64,000 nt of DNA from an uncultured Phocaeicola sp. (GCA_944321335.1 CALUKX010000004.1:32278-96277), one strand, 5' to 3'; shown: positions 9,524-18,707, counted from the first letter of the stretch. A program made the numbers and translations. The notes: generated from the sequence alone by a model not told the origin.

Positions 9524-10537
9524 ATGAAAAGAATATTCAAACATAAAGATAAGATTGTTTCTCTAGGATTGTTACCGATTATTACAACATTGGTCTGTCT
9601 ACATTTCCTTTCAGGAACAATTGCATTAGGGATAGGAACACTATTCAGTGTTTCAGCCCTGATATATGGCATTGTCAGAATGCGGAGTTAGAACTTCTTC
9701 CTTCTTCAAGGCGTCATAGGTATCACTGTTTGTTTCCTCCTGCGCATATTTACCAGCTATACATTGATACCGGAAGGAACGATAACTCCGGTCTTGGAGC
9801 TAATTCTGCTTATAACCGCCTTAATCCATCTATTGTTTCCCCAAGCATACAGGACACTACAGCATCGTCTCAAATTCAGAAGCCCATTCACGTATGTACT
9901 CGAAGCGAAAATCATAGTTGCATTATCGACTGTACATCTATTTGTTCTTCTAATATTCGGCTACCTCTTTCGGCCGATTTCGGAATTGGATTTTACAGGT
10001 TATATCATCGTATATGACATTCCGTTAGTTATTTACATCCTATGTGTCGCCATCAACATGATTGGAATACGCATAGCCATTCTGAAAGATTTCCAATACA
10101 CTCTGATAAGAGTTGTACCTATCTTTCAAAAGAATATATATCTCAAGCAAAGGTGTTTGAAAACCGATATCGATAAGCACTTGCTATGGGATGCTCCCAT
10201 CGAATCTTCTTTCAATGGCAAGCCGGAAGAAACGGAAAACTTCGCAAACAAGATAGTTGGAGAAGCTCTTGGTAGGGATTGCAAAGGTTGTCGGAATATC
10301 TTAAGTTACCAATCAGAAATCAGCTGCGATTGCCGTCAGAATATATTGCTATTTGCCTATCCCATCAAAGACTTCGATGAGATAACACGAAATGACAACA
10401 AACGGTTCTTCACATTCGATGAACTCGGCAGGCTATCAGAGTCGTTAAGTCCTTATCTGAAACACGAATTACCCTATCTGCAGATGATTGCTGAGGTTTG
10501 GGATCATTTCGACACTCCTTCCCAAAGCGAATGTTGA
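9524..10537 (+). pseudogene. Membrane protein with degenerate Nudix-like C-terminus, broken by in-frame TAG
   Basis: An ATG at 9524 opens a frame of 55 codons (MKRIFKHKDKIVSLG...) that ends at TAG 9689-9691. The same frame stays open without any other stop to TGA 10535-10537, giving 337 aa if the TAG were a sense codon. The part after the stop has no ATG near its start and begins inside a hydrophobic segment (FFLLQGVIGITVCFLL), so this looks like one gene with a nonsense change. At least six hydrophobic segments are visible, two of them before the stop. The cytosolic C-terminal part has GKPEETENFANKIVGEAL, spaced like a Nudix box (Gx5E) but lacking the REUxEE core, then FFTFDEL. Function is unknown. 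It ends 1 nt from the convergent methylase gene. Confidence 0.75.
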
Positions 10538-10538
10538 A

Positions 10539-11243
10539 TTATTTATAAATAAGGAAGATACAAGGAATTTTGTTCAGGTCGGGCAACTTGCCTTTCCATT
10601 CCTTAATTGTCTTAGTTTTTATAAACTCCCCCTCACAAGTAATATTGGCTGCAATACACAATTTGGTCTGTGGACGACAAGCTTTCAGAATATCCTCCAT
10701 CATCTTCTGGTTGCGGTAAGGAGTTTCTATAAACAGCTGTGTCTGATCCTCAGAATAGATGCGCTGTTCCAATTCCTTAAGCCGCTTCAAACGTTCCCCT
10801 GGTTCGATAGGAAGATAGCCATGAAATGCAAAGCTTTGTCCGTTGAATCCCGAGCCCATCACCGACAATATAATCGACGAAGGCCCCACCAACGGCACCA
10901 CTTTCAGATTCTTCCGCTGTGCAATAGCTACCACATCGGCTCCGGGATCTGCAACAGCCGGGCAACCGGCTTCAGAAATCACACCCATAGAATGTCCTTG
11001 AAGCAGGGGATTCAAGTAACCGGAAATTGCTTCAGACGATGTATGTTTGTTGAGCGGATAGAAGGTCAGCTCATCGATATTGATATCACGGTCTACCTTT
11101 TTCAAAAACCGACGTGCCGAACGCACATCTTCTACAATGAAATGCTTGATATTCATAATTACCGACCTATTATAGGACGGTAGTACATTCTCTATCGGGG
11201 TATCCCCCAAAGTTACAGGAAGTAAATACAATGCTGTTTCCAT
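10539..11243 (-). CDS. RsmI-like tetrapyrrole-methylase-family SAM methyltransferase
   Basis: 234 aa. The fold signature is GVISEAGCPAVADPGADVV (about residues 87-105), the SAM-binding loop of the tetrapyrrole methylase family, followed by VPLVGPSSI and FIETPYRNQKM, as in RsmI, which 2'-O-methylates C1402 of 16S rRNA. It is shorter than typical RsmI (about 280 aa) and has a divergent N-terminus (LYLLPVTLGDTPIENVLP), a form often seen in Bacteroidales beside a separate full RsmI, so the substrate may differ. It is monocistronic, convergent with the broken membrane gene and downstream of a -7 box at 11299-11306. Confidence 0.8.
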   Translation of the reverse strand: METALYLLPVTLGDTPIENVLPSYNRSVIMNIKHFIVEDVRSARRFLKKVDRDINIDELTFYPLNKHTSSEAISGYLNPLLQGHSMGVISEAGCPAVADPGADVVAIAQRKNLKVVPLVGPSSIILSVMGSGFNGQSFAFHGYLPIEPGERLKRLKELEQRIYSEDQTQLFIETPYRNQKMMEDILKACRPQTKLCIAANITCEGEFIKTKTIKEWKGKLPDLNKIPCIFLIYK

Positions 11244-11298
11244 ATTGCATGAATCATTTGTGAATCATTCTTCCGATACCCTAACCGAAAGAAAATGA

Positions 11299-11306
11299 CA
11301 AAGCTA
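11299..11306 (-). promoter_or_regulatory. Candidate -7 element for the RsmI-like gene
   Basis: On the minus strand this reads TAGCTTTG (TAnnTTTG), 55 nt before the ATG. No -33 box is seen. Confidence 0.4.
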
Positions 11307-11330
11307 AATGCGGCAAGCGATATTGCTACA

Positions 11331-12314
11331 TCAGATTCCGACAGGACCGAAATCGGTCATATCCATCAATTCAGCTGTCGTAATGTCCGGATGTTCCTGA
11401 ACAAATTTCTCTACCAGTTTTAATCCCATCCAGACTCCGATTAAAGGAGGAATCTTTTCTCCTTTGAACACCATAGAAGGATCAGGGTGAGTATATGCCC
11501 GGATCAACATCGGATCTGTACTGTCAAGATGTTCATTCGCCACCATCCAATGCCATAACATCTCCTTGTTTTTCCTGCACCATTCCGTTTCTTCCTTCGA
11601 ATATCCCATAATCTCCGTATCCGAATGAATACCCAATACCTTTTGTGCCACCCATCGGATTTTTCCTTGATGCATGATGACATCTTTCAAGGTCCGATGT
11701 CCTGGAATCCATTGAAAAGGATACTGACTCAGCAGATAGAAAGTGAAACAATCCGGAAGGATTCGTTCAGGAGTCATTGTACGGCGTTGATATTCGTAAT
11801 AATAACGGCGGTACAACGGATAATCGGCACCCATATACTTATCCAGACTGAAACCAAGCAAACTATCTCCTACAACCACCGACTGATTTAAGGCCGAGAA
11901 CAAGGAATATACTTTAGGAATCTGTATATCGGGTAATTCTTCTTTCAGGTTTCGAAAGCCGGAAGTTAACCCTTTTTCTATCTTGCTCATATCCTTAAAC
12001 TTGACGTTCGCATCGTTCATAATCTGAACAAGTGTGGAATCGGAATAGTATGAACACAATTTCTCATTGATAGCCGGATCTTCCACCCGTCCTAAAGCCA
12101 ATACATCTTCAATCAGCAATTTAGTGGCCCGTGGGAACTCCAGCCCCATCTTCTGCATGGCAGAAAAGCTGTTCTGTACCGAAGCCTCATACTGAAGACG
12201 GTCATAACGGAATACTTTTACATTTCCAGAAAAAGAAACATAGTTCTTCTGCTCATCCGTATGGCAAGCAGTAAGAACGATGCAACTTAATATGATAAAC
12301 AATATATTCCGCAT
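11331..12314 (-). CDS. GldB-like lipoprotein
   Basis: 327 aa with a lipoprotein signal peptide ending in LTAC (Cys17), so it is lipid-anchored in the cell envelope. The body matches my recollection of the GldB family: an N-terminal VFRYDRLQYEAS segment, SLDKYMGADYPLY in the middle and a C-terminal TDFGPVGI. GldB is needed for gliding in flavobacteria, but Bacteroides does not glide and keeps homologues whose role is unknown. It starts 12 nt after the fabI stop and is probably co-transcribed with it. Confidence 0.75.
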   Translation of the reverse strand: MRNILFIILSCIVLTACHTDEQKNYVSFSGNVKVFRYDRLQYEASVQNSFSAMQKMGLEFPRATKLLIEDVLALGRVEDPAINEKLCSYYSDSTLVQIMNDANVKFKDMSKIEKGLTSGFRNLKEELPDIQIPKVYSLFSALNQSVVVGDSLLGFSLDKYMGADYPLYRRYYYEYQRRTMTPERILPDCFTFYLLSQYPFQWIPGHRTLKDVIMHQGKIRWVAQKVLGIHSDTEIMGYSKEETEWCRKNKEMLWHWMVANEHLDSTDPMLIRAYTHPDPSMVFKGEKIPPLIGVWMGLKLVEKFVQEHPDITTAELMDMTDFGPVGI

Positions 12315-12326
12315 GCAACGAAATGA

Positions 12327-13184
12327 TTATCCGTAGATAATGTGTCCGTTTTCGTCTTTATATTCATCCAGTCCCTTTTCGTAAGTAGCCATAGCACGCA
12401 AGCTCATACCTACGCTAGAGAAACCTCCGTCGTGGAACAGATTCTGCATAGTAACCTTACGGGTCAGGTCGGAGAACATTACGATACAGTAATCGGCACA
12501 TTCGTCGGCAGAAGCATTACCAAGCGGCGACATACGGTTGGCGAAATCGAACAGCTTGTCCATACCTTTCACACCCGATCCGGCAGTAGTCATTGTAGGC
12601 GACTGAGAGATGGTGTTGATACGTACATTGTGTTCACGACCATAGATATAACCGAAGCTACGGGCAATAGATTCCAGCAAAGCTTTTGCGTCAGCCATAT
12701 CGTTGTAACCGTAGAATGTACGCTGAGCAGCGACATAACTCAATGCTACGATTGAACCGTATTCATTGATGGCATCCAACTTTTTAGCCGACTGGATCAT
12801 CTTGTGGAAAGACACAGCCGAGATATCCAAAGTCTTGCCCAACATATCGTAATCAAGATCATCGTATGTACGTTTCTTGCGGACGTTCGGAGACATACCG
12901 ATAGAATGCAGCACGAAATCAATCTTACCGCCCAGAACTTCCATTGAACGTTTGAATACATTTTCCAAATCTTCAACGTTAGTAGCATCTGCAGGGATTA
13001 CTTCGCAATTCAACTTCTCAGCCAATGCAGAAACTTCTCCCATACGCACTGCAACCGGAGTATTAGACAAAGTAATTACTGCTCCTTCTTCTACAGCCTT
13101 TTCTGCAACTTTCCATGCGATAGACTGTTCGTTAAGGGCACCAAAAACAATACCTCTTTTTCCTTTCAGTAAATTATAACTCAT
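12327..13184 (-). CDS. fabI: Enoyl-ACP reductase (NADH), FabI
   Basis: 285 aa from the ATG at 13184 (MSYNLLKGKRG). The longer reading from 13223 adds 13 residues over the promoter and is rejected. It reduces trans-2-enoyl-ACP in the last step of each fatty-acid elongation cycle. It is an SDR-fold FabI: the nucleotide-binding start GIVFGALNEQSIAW, then LDISAVSFHKM and the active-site pair Y-x6-K in YNDMADAK. The C-terminal HDGGFSSVGM region is also typical. It is the first gene of a unit with the GldB-like lipoprotein, with a -7 box 24 nt upstream. Confidence 0.96.
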   Translation of the reverse strand: MSYNLLKGKRGIVFGALNEQSIAWKVAEKAVEEGAVITLSNTPVAVRMGEVSALAEKLNCEVIPADATNVEDLENVFKRSMEVLGGKIDFVLHSIGMSPNVRKKRTYDDLDYDMLGKTLDISAVSFHKMIQSAKKLDAINEYGSIVALSYVAAQRTFYGYNDMADAKALLESIARSFGYIYGREHNVRINTISQSPTMTTAGSGVKGMDKLFDFANRMSPLGNASADECADYCIVMFSDLTRKVTMQNLFHDGGFSSVGMSLRAMATYEKGLDEYKDENGHIIYG

Positions 13185-13208
13185 ACTCTTTTTGATTATA
13201 AATTTTTG

Positions 13209-13216
13209 CAAAGATA
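13209..13216 (-). promoter_or_regulatory. Candidate -7 element for fabI
   Basis: Minus strand TATCTTTG, an exact TAnnTTTG match, 24 nt before the fabI ATG. Confidence 0.55.
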
Positions 13217-13488
13217 CAAACAATTCTTTTTAAAACAGCCATTTTCAAAACCAAAATCCAATTTTCGTTAAAAAATACACAATATATATCAAAAGTACCA
13301 CCTGAAGCCTTATATCACAAGACAAAAAAGGACATCCTTTTTTCTATTTGCCAATGTTACATGCACATTCAAGATGTTAAAACAAAATAATACAAGAATG
13401 TTCTTTTTTTCCATAAGAAAAGACAAGAATTACACATTTTTTTCACCTATTGTACCAAAATATTCACATTCAAAAAAAAAGGATTCTC

Positions 13489-13496
13489 TATTTTTG
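13489..13496 (+). promoter_or_regulatory. Candidate -7 element for the GH28 operon
   Basis: TATTTTTG matches TAnnTTTG. It would give a leader of about 180 nt before the GH28 ATG, containing the hairpin at 13557-13614. Confidence 0.45.
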
Positions 13497-13556
13497 CATT
13501 ACTAAGAGGTTTTTTCATAATATTTATTTTAAGGTTAGAATTTAGATTAACAGAAC

Positions 13557-13614
13557 TTATTATCCTCCTGTTCACCATCTGTGAAAGACAGTGAACAGGA
13601 ATATAGGATAATAA
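13557..13614 (+). promoter_or_regulatory. Large three-part hairpin in the GH28 leader
   Basis: Three nested perfect stems: 10 bp (13557-13566 with 13605-13614), 9 bp (13567-13575 with 13591-13599) and 4 bp (CTGT with ACAG) around a 5-nt loop. Small bulges separate the stems: 5 nt on the right side and 3 nt on the left. There is no U-run after it, so it is not a standard terminator. It may be a regulatory leader or a processing site. Confidence 0.6.
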
Positions 13615-13685
13615 CAAATTTAAAGAGAAAACCGCTTGTCACAGACTATAAATACAATAAATATTAACATTATAAAATAATATTC

Positions 13686-15299
13686 ATGATCAGATTAAAC
13701 ACAATGAAGCAATGGATTCTTTCCATTGGGATAGCAACATTTTTATGGAATTGCCCTATCAGCCAGATTCAGGCATCTACCCCATCGGATTTCTCGGATG
13801 AAATTTATGCCGACCTTCCTTTCCAGATGGACAAAGTACAACAGCCGGTATTCCCCGACTATACCCGTTCGATTACTGAATTCGGTGCTGTTGGCGATGG
13901 TATCACCCTGAATACAGAAGCATTCGACAAAGCAATCAAAGAAGTGGCAGCCAAAGGTGGCGGTACTGTACTCGTTCCGGAAGGCTTGTGGCTGACCGGC
14001 CCGATTGTCTTGCAAAGCAATATCAACCTGCATCTCGAAAACAATGCGTTGGTCCTCTTTACAGCCGACCATACCCAATATCCTATTATCAAGACTTCAT
14101 TCGAAGGTCTGGAAACACGTCGTTGCCAGTCGCCTATCTCGGCGGTAGGTGCAGAGAACATTGCCATTACAGGTCGTGGTGTCATGGACGGTAACGGTGA
14201 TACCTGGCGTCCGGTCAAGAAAGGTAAGATGACAGGCAACCAATGGAAAAAACTGGTCGCTTCGGGCGGTATAGTCGATGAAAAGGCTGGTATCTGGTAT
14301 CCGAGCAAAGGTTCTCTGAAAGGTGCACAGGCATGCAAGGACTTCAATGTTCCGGAAGGTATCGAGACCGATGAGGAATGGGCAAGCATCCGCGACTGGT
14401 TGCGCCCGGTTCTGTTGAGCTTCCAGAAATGTAAGAAGGTGTTGCTCGAAGGTGTTACTTTCAAGAACTCACCGAGCTGGTGTCTGCACCCGCTGTCATG
14501 CGAAGACCTTACTATCAATAAGGTGATCGTTTCAAATCCGTGGTATTCTCAGAACGGTGATGCATTGGATATTGAATCGTGCAACCGTGTTCTGGTTCTG
14601 AACAGCAGCTTCGATGCAGGCGACGACGGTATCTGTATCAAATCAGGTAAGGATAAGGACGGACGTCTGCGCGGCGAACCTTGCCAGAACGTAATCATCC
14701 GCGACAATGCTGTATTGCACGGACATGGCGGCTTCGTTGTAGGTAGTGAAATGTCGGGCGGTGTGAAGAACATCTATGTCGACAACTGTACTTTCTTAGG
14801 TACTGACGTAGGTCTGCGTTTCAAGAGTACCCGCGGCCGTGGCGGTGTAGTTGAAAACATCCACATCAATAACATCAACATGATCAATATCCCGAACGAA
14901 GGTCTGATCTTCGATTTGTTCTACGGAGGCAAAGCTCCGGGTGAAGAAGATACCGATAATGCGGATGTAACTGCCAAGATTCCTCCTGTAACAGAAGAAA
15001 CTCCTGCATTCCGCGACATCTTCATCAAGAATGTAAAGGCTAAAGGTGTAGGCCGTGCCATCTACTTCAACGGCTTGCCGGAAATGCCAATCAAGAATAT
15101 CTTCATCGAAAATGTGACTATTTCCGATGCCAAGGAAGGTGTGATCCTGAACCAGGCTGAAGGTGCAACCTTGAAGAACGTGAAAGTAGTTACCAAGGAT
15201 GGTGGAAACAACCTGAAGATGAAAAATGTGAAGGATGTAACAATAGGTGGTAAAACATATAAATCAATTGGCAATAAGGCTGAATCTTATAAATTCTAA
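13686..15299 (+). CDS. GH28-family polygalacturonase-like glycoside hydrolase
   Basis: 537 aa with a signal peptide (start at 13686 or, seven codons later, the MKQWILS methionine). The right-handed beta-helix begins with the pectinase-type ITEFGAVGDG. The GH28 catalytic set is complete: NGD near residue 291, DD near 313 (DAGDDGICIKSG), GHG near 345 and RFK near 378. It should hydrolyse galacturonic-acid links in pectin (homogalacturonan or rhamnogalacturonan), in the periplasm or outside. Exo or endo action cannot be told. It leads a same-strand cluster with a DUF4861 gene and a GH43 gene, but no SusC/SusD pair is near, so uptake would rely on another locus. Confidence 0.9.
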   Translation: MIRLNTMKQWILSIGIATFLWNCPISQIQASTPSDFSDEIYADLPFQMDKVQQPVFPDYTRSITEFGAVGDGITLNTEAFDKAIKEVAAKGGGTVLVPEGLWLTGPIVLQSNINLHLENNALVLFTADHTQYPIIKTSFEGLETRRCQSPISAVGAENIAITGRGVMDGNGDTWRPVKKGKMTGNQWKKLVASGGIVDEKAGIWYPSKGSLKGAQACKDFNVPEGIETDEEWASIRDWLRPVLLSFQKCKKVLLEGVTFKNSPSWCLHPLSCEDLTINKVIVSNPWYSQNGDALDIESCNRVLVLNSSFDAGDDGICIKSGKDKDGRLRGEPCQNVIIRDNAVLHGHGGFVVGSEMSGGVKNIYVDNCTFLGTDVGLRFKSTRGRGGVVENIHINNINMINIPNEGLIFDLFYGGKAPGEEDTDNADVTAKIPPVTEETPAFRDIFIKNVKAKGVGRAIYFNGLPEMPIKNIFIENVTISDAKEGVILNQAEGATLKNVKVVTKDGGNNLKMKNVKDVTIGGKTYKSIGNKAESYKF

Positions 15300-15314
15300 T
15301 TGAAAAAGAATTTA

Positions 15315-15322
15315 TATATTTG
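15315..15322 (+). promoter_or_regulatory. Candidate -7 element between GH28 and DUF4861
   Basis: TATATTTG matches TAnnTTTG, 15 nt after the GH28 stop. A terminator-like hairpin follows before the next gene. Confidence 0.35.
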
Positions 15323-15339
15323 CCTTACTGAAGGAACGA

Positions 15340-15374
15340 GAGGTTGTATTCAGCATGATTACAACCTCTTTTAT
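15340..15374 (+). terminator. Terminator or attenuator between GH28 and DUF4861
   Basis: A perfect 9-bp stem (15340-15348 with 15360-15368), an 11-nt loop, then a T-rich run. It can end the GH28 transcript; it lies downstream of the -7 candidate at 15315 and so could also attenuate that transcript. Confidence 0.7.
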
Positions 15375-15405
15375 TTTAATACGACATTATTTTAAAGAAT
15401 ATATT

Positions 15406-16629
15406 ATGAAAACATTATCAGTTATTTGCCTTGCTTTATTGGCCGGAAGCCTGAACGTTTTCGCCCAGAATGCGGAAAAGAAAGTGCAAGTAGTGGTAGA
15501 AAATCCATGGAAAACAGACAAGGTGGATGAACCTGTTGTCATCGACCTGAATACGTTAGGTTTGAAGTTCAATGTCAAGTCGGCCGTTGTCATGGATGGG
15601 GATACAGAAGTTCCTTGCCAGTTGGACGACATGAATAATGATAACCGCAAGGATGAATTGGCTTTCGTCATCAATCTGCCGGCATCAAGTAAAAAGACGC
15701 TGGACATTACTCTTCTTGAGAAAAACAACAACCGCACTTATCCGGCACGTACGTATGCGGAAATTCTGTTCCGTACTTCAAAGAAAGGACAATATGTAAA
15801 AGGATATTCCATCTATGCGGATGGCAATGCCAATACATATAATATCCAACAACATCATGGAGCAGCCTTCGAAAGCGAACTGGTGGCTTATCGGATTTAT
15901 TTCAACGAAAAGCAGACTACCGACCTGTACGGTAAGTTCAACAAACAGCTCGAGATTGAAGAAACACAGTTCTATCCGACCGACGAACATCGGAAGAAAG
16001 GATATGGAGACGATATTATTTTGGTGTACAACAGCTGCGGTACAGGTACACTCAGAGGATGGGACGGTACTCAGTCGACTTTCATCTCTCCGGCCGATGT
16101 CCGTGGACAGCGTGTCATTGCCAGCGGTCCGGTGCGCAGCATTGTCGATGCGGAAGTGAAAGGATGGAAATACCAGGGTTCCGACCTGAATATGATCAAC
16201 CGATATACCTTGTATGCCGGACATCGTGATGCACAAGTCGATGTCATCTTCGACCGTCCTTTAGAGAACGAAGTATTCTGTACCGGTGTCCAGAACATTA
16301 CCGGCAAGGCCGACAAGTTCTCCGACCACGAAGGGCTTGTTGCCAGTTGGGGAACCGACTGGCCTGTAAAGGATACAGTCAAGTATAAGAAGGAAACCGT
16401 AGGTCTGGCTACCTATATTCCGAAGAAACTGGTTGAAAAGGAAGTGGCCGATAAGGAAAGTTTCCTCTATACCATCAAAGCGCCGAAGCAGACTTCCTTC
16501 CGTTATTATACTTCATTCACCTCACGCAAGGAAACTTTCGGCTATCCGACCAAGGAAGCATGGTTCGCTTACGTACAGGAATGGAAGAAAGCGTTGGAAC
16601 GACCTATTAAAGTAAAAATAATCAAATAA
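15406..16629 (+). CDS. DUF4861-domain secreted protein
   Basis: 407 aa from the ATG at 15406 (MKTLSVICLALLAGS), which begins a signal peptide ending FAQN; the longer frame from 15355 adds a non-signal stretch over the terminator. The body resembles DUF4861 proteins found beside pectin-degrading enzymes (VEVPCQLDD-like start, LYAGHRDAQVDV, ending in SFRYYTSFTSRKETF). No catalytic residues are assigned in this family as far as I know. Its place between GH28 and GH43 genes suggests a role on pectin side products, but the activity is unknown. Confidence 0.75.
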   Translation: MKTLSVICLALLAGSLNVFAQNAEKKVQVVVENPWKTDKVDEPVVIDLNTLGLKFNVKSAVVMDGDTEVPCQLDDMNNDNRKDELAFVINLPASSKKTLDITLLEKNNNRTYPARTYAEILFRTSKKGQYVKGYSIYADGNANTYNIQQHHGAAFESELVAYRIYFNEKQTTDLYGKFNKQLEIEETQFYPTDEHRKKGYGDDIILVYNSCGTGTLRGWDGTQSTFISPADVRGQRVIASGPVRSIVDAEVKGWKYQGSDLNMINRYTLYAGHRDAQVDVIFDRPLENEVFCTGVQNITGKADKFSDHEGLVASWGTDWPVKDTVKYKKETVGLATYIPKKLVEKEVADKESFLYTIKAPKQTSFRYYTSFTSRKETFGYPTKEAWFAYVQEWKKALERPIKVKIIK

Positions 16630-16648
16630 ATAACTAATCTATTATTGC

Positions 16649-18316
16649 ATGAAATCACTTGTATTTTCCCTATTGTTAGGAAGTTGCCTTGTACCTGCCG
16701 TACAGGCGCAGAACTATGTATCGAAAGTATGGGTTGCCGATCAGGGCGACGGAACTTACAAGAATCCGATCCTGTATGCCGATTATTCGGATCCGGATAT
16801 CTGCCGTGTGGGGGACGATTATTATATGACTTCTTCCAGCTTCGGCTGTCTGCCGGGTCTGCAGATCCTACATTCGAAGGATTTGGTCAACTGGACCATT
16901 GCAGGAGTTGCGGTACCTCATTCTCTGGCTCCGCATACCGATACTGCCCCCCAACACGGGAACCGTATATGGGCTCCATGTATCCGCCATCACAACGGCG
17001 AGTTCTATATCTTCTGGGGCGACCCCGACCAGGGTATCTTTATGACCAAAGCCAAGGATGTCAAAGGTCCTTGGATTGAACCGGTTCTGGTAAAGGCAAT
17101 CAAAGGTATTATCGATACTACCCCATTGTGGGATGACGACGGCCGTGTTTATCTGGCTCATGCTTACGCCGGCAGCCGTGCAGGTTTGAAGAGTGTCATT
17201 TCGGTGTGTGAACTGAATGCCGATGCTACCAAAGCCATCACTCCGTCACGCATCATCTTCGACGGACATGAAGCGCATCAGACTTGCGAAGGTCCTAAGT
17301 TCTACAAACGGAACGGATACTATTATATCTTCCACCCGGCCGGCGGTGTTCCTACCGGTTGGCAGGTTGTACAGCGTTCGAAGAACGTATATGGTCCGTA
17401 CGAATGGCGTACCGTATTGGCTCAGGGCAAGAGTCCGATCAACGGTCCCCACCAAGGCGGTTGGGTAGATACTCCGACCGGCGAAGACTGGTTCGTCCAC
17501 TTCCAGGATGTCGGTGCGGCAGGACGTTTGGTACACCTGCAGCCGATGAAATGGGTAAACGACTGGCCTGTCATCGGTGAAGACAAGGACGGCGACGGCT
17601 GCGGCGATCCGGTGTTGAGATACAAGAAGCCGAATGTCGGCAAGACTTACCCGATCTGTACTCCGCAGGAAAGCGATGAATTCAATACCAACGAACTGGG
17701 ATTGCAGTGGCAGTGGAACGGCAATATCGACGACAAGTGGTATTTTGCCGATCAGGAACACGGCGTACTCCGTCTGTATTCCGCTCCGGTATGCGAAGAC
17801 TACAAGAGCCTGTGGGATGTTCCCAACATGTTGCTGCAGAAGTTCCCCGCACCAAGTTTCAGTGCAACGACCAAACTGAAGTTCTCTCCGATTGCCAAAT
17901 ACAAGGGCGAACGTACCGGCCTGGTTGTGTTCGGTATGGATTATGCCGGCATCATTCTGGAGAATACCGACAATGGTCTGGTTCTTTCGCAGGTTGAATG
18001 TAAGAAAGCCGATAAGGGCAAGACAGAAACTGTCAACGAAACCATTTCATTGAAAGACGGTGAAATTTACCTGAAGGTACAGATTACCACCACCGGTGAA
18101 AAGATTGCAAAGAGCGAAGGTAGCAGTGATTTGGTTGTTATGTGCCAGTTCTATTACAGTACCAACGGAAAGAAGTTCAAGCCGCTGGGCAAGGAATTCC
18201 AGGTACGTGAAAGTAAATGGATCGGCGCCAAGGTCGGAACATTCTGTACCCGTCCACACATCAAGACGAATGATGGTGGTTGGGTAGATGTCGACTGGTT
18301 CCGTATCGACAAGTAA
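16649..18316 (+). CDS. GH43-family glycoside hydrolase (arabinosidase/xylosidase type)
   Basis: 555 aa with a signal peptide ending AQAQ. The five-bladed GH43 propeller shows the general base Asp48 in SDPDICRVGDDYYM, the pKa-tuning Asp in IDTTPLWDDDG and the acid Glu in CEGPKFYKRNG. The C-terminal about 200 residues (from PQESDEFNTNELGLQWQW) are the beta-sandwich typical of GH43 beta-xylosidases and arabinofuranosidases. It would act on arabinose or xylose units of pectin side chains or xylan in the periplasm. It starts 19 nt after the DUF4861 stop, so those two are one unit, closed by a strong terminator. The exact sugar cannot be read from the sequence. Confidence 0.9.
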   Translation: MKSLVFSLLLGSCLVPAVQAQNYVSKVWVADQGDGTYKNPILYADYSDPDICRVGDDYYMTSSSFGCLPGLQILHSKDLVNWTIAGVAVPHSLAPHTDTAPQHGNRIWAPCIRHHNGEFYIFWGDPDQGIFMTKAKDVKGPWIEPVLVKAIKGIIDTTPLWDDDGRVYLAHAYAGSRAGLKSVISVCELNADATKAITPSRIIFDGHEAHQTCEGPKFYKRNGYYYIFHPAGGVPTGWQVVQRSKNVYGPYEWRTVLAQGKSPINGPHQGGWVDTPTGEDWFVHFQDVGAAGRLVHLQPMKWVNDWPVIGEDKDGDGCGDPVLRYKKPNVGKTYPICTPQESDEFNTNELGLQWQWNGNIDDKWYFADQEHGVLRLYSAPVCEDYKSLWDVPNMLLQKFPAPSFSATTKLKFSPIAKYKGERTGLVVFGMDYAGIILENTDNGLVLSQVECKKADKGKTETVNETISLKDGEIYLKVQITTTGEKIAKSEGSSDLVVMCQFYYSTNGKKFKPLGKEFQVRESKWIGAKVGTFCTRPHIKTNDGGWVDVDWFRIDK

Positions 18317-18343
18317 ACGATTATCATCCACATAATCTGATTT

Positions 18344-18383
18344 GAAGCTGTTCCTTTCAAATGATGGGAACAGCTTCTTTTTT
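18344..18383 (+). terminator. Terminator after the GH43 gene
   Basis: A perfect 11-bp stem (18344-18354 with 18367-18377) followed by TTTTTT. Confidence 0.9.
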
Positions 18384-18707
18384 CTCCCTCTCCATACAAT
18401 TATACTCCACTCTCAACTTCTCCGAAAGTCAACTTTCCAACCCTCACCAGAATGTTGTAAAAACACGTTTTTGGGAAGCTTCGCCGATAATATCCTATCA
18501 ATCAGCACGTTATTGTGAAGGGAGAGTCAAAAATCGGCCCAACAACCCTTCACCAGGCTTCACCACCCTTCATATCCTTTCACACAAACTCTCTGATAAT
18601 CAGCAAAAACAAGGGTTTTGAAAAAAGGCTGAAAACGGATATTTCGGCACAAAAAAAGGGCCACCCACACAAGGCAGCCCTCCATGCATATTCAGATTTG
18701 AAAGAAA
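18384..18707. repeat. Intergenic region with clustered CTTCACC motifs
   Basis: No convincing gene; two short overlapping frames here lack family features. CTTCACC occurs at 18549 and again about ten bases on, then CCCTTCA, and an inverted copy GTGAAGGG lies at 18515-18522 against CCCTTCAC at 18546-18553. CTGATAATCAG, nearly palindromic, lies near 18592. Such GTGAAGG-rich stretches recur, as I recall, between Bacteroides genes; whether this one is dispersed needs the whole genome. Confidence 0.45.

Larger units (their letters stand above)
13185..13685. other. 501-nt A/T-rich intergenic region between divergent fabI and GH28
   Basis: No coding frame of note. It holds the fabI -7 box, a strongly A/T-rich middle (13230-13500), a plus-strand -7 candidate and a large hairpin in the GH28 leader, listed separately. 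Confidence 0.7.

Noticed and set aside
10488-11183. 231-codon plus-strand frame opposite the RsmI-like gene
   Set aside because: Shadow of a methylase gene with clear SAM-binding motif; the start lies inside the upstream gene.
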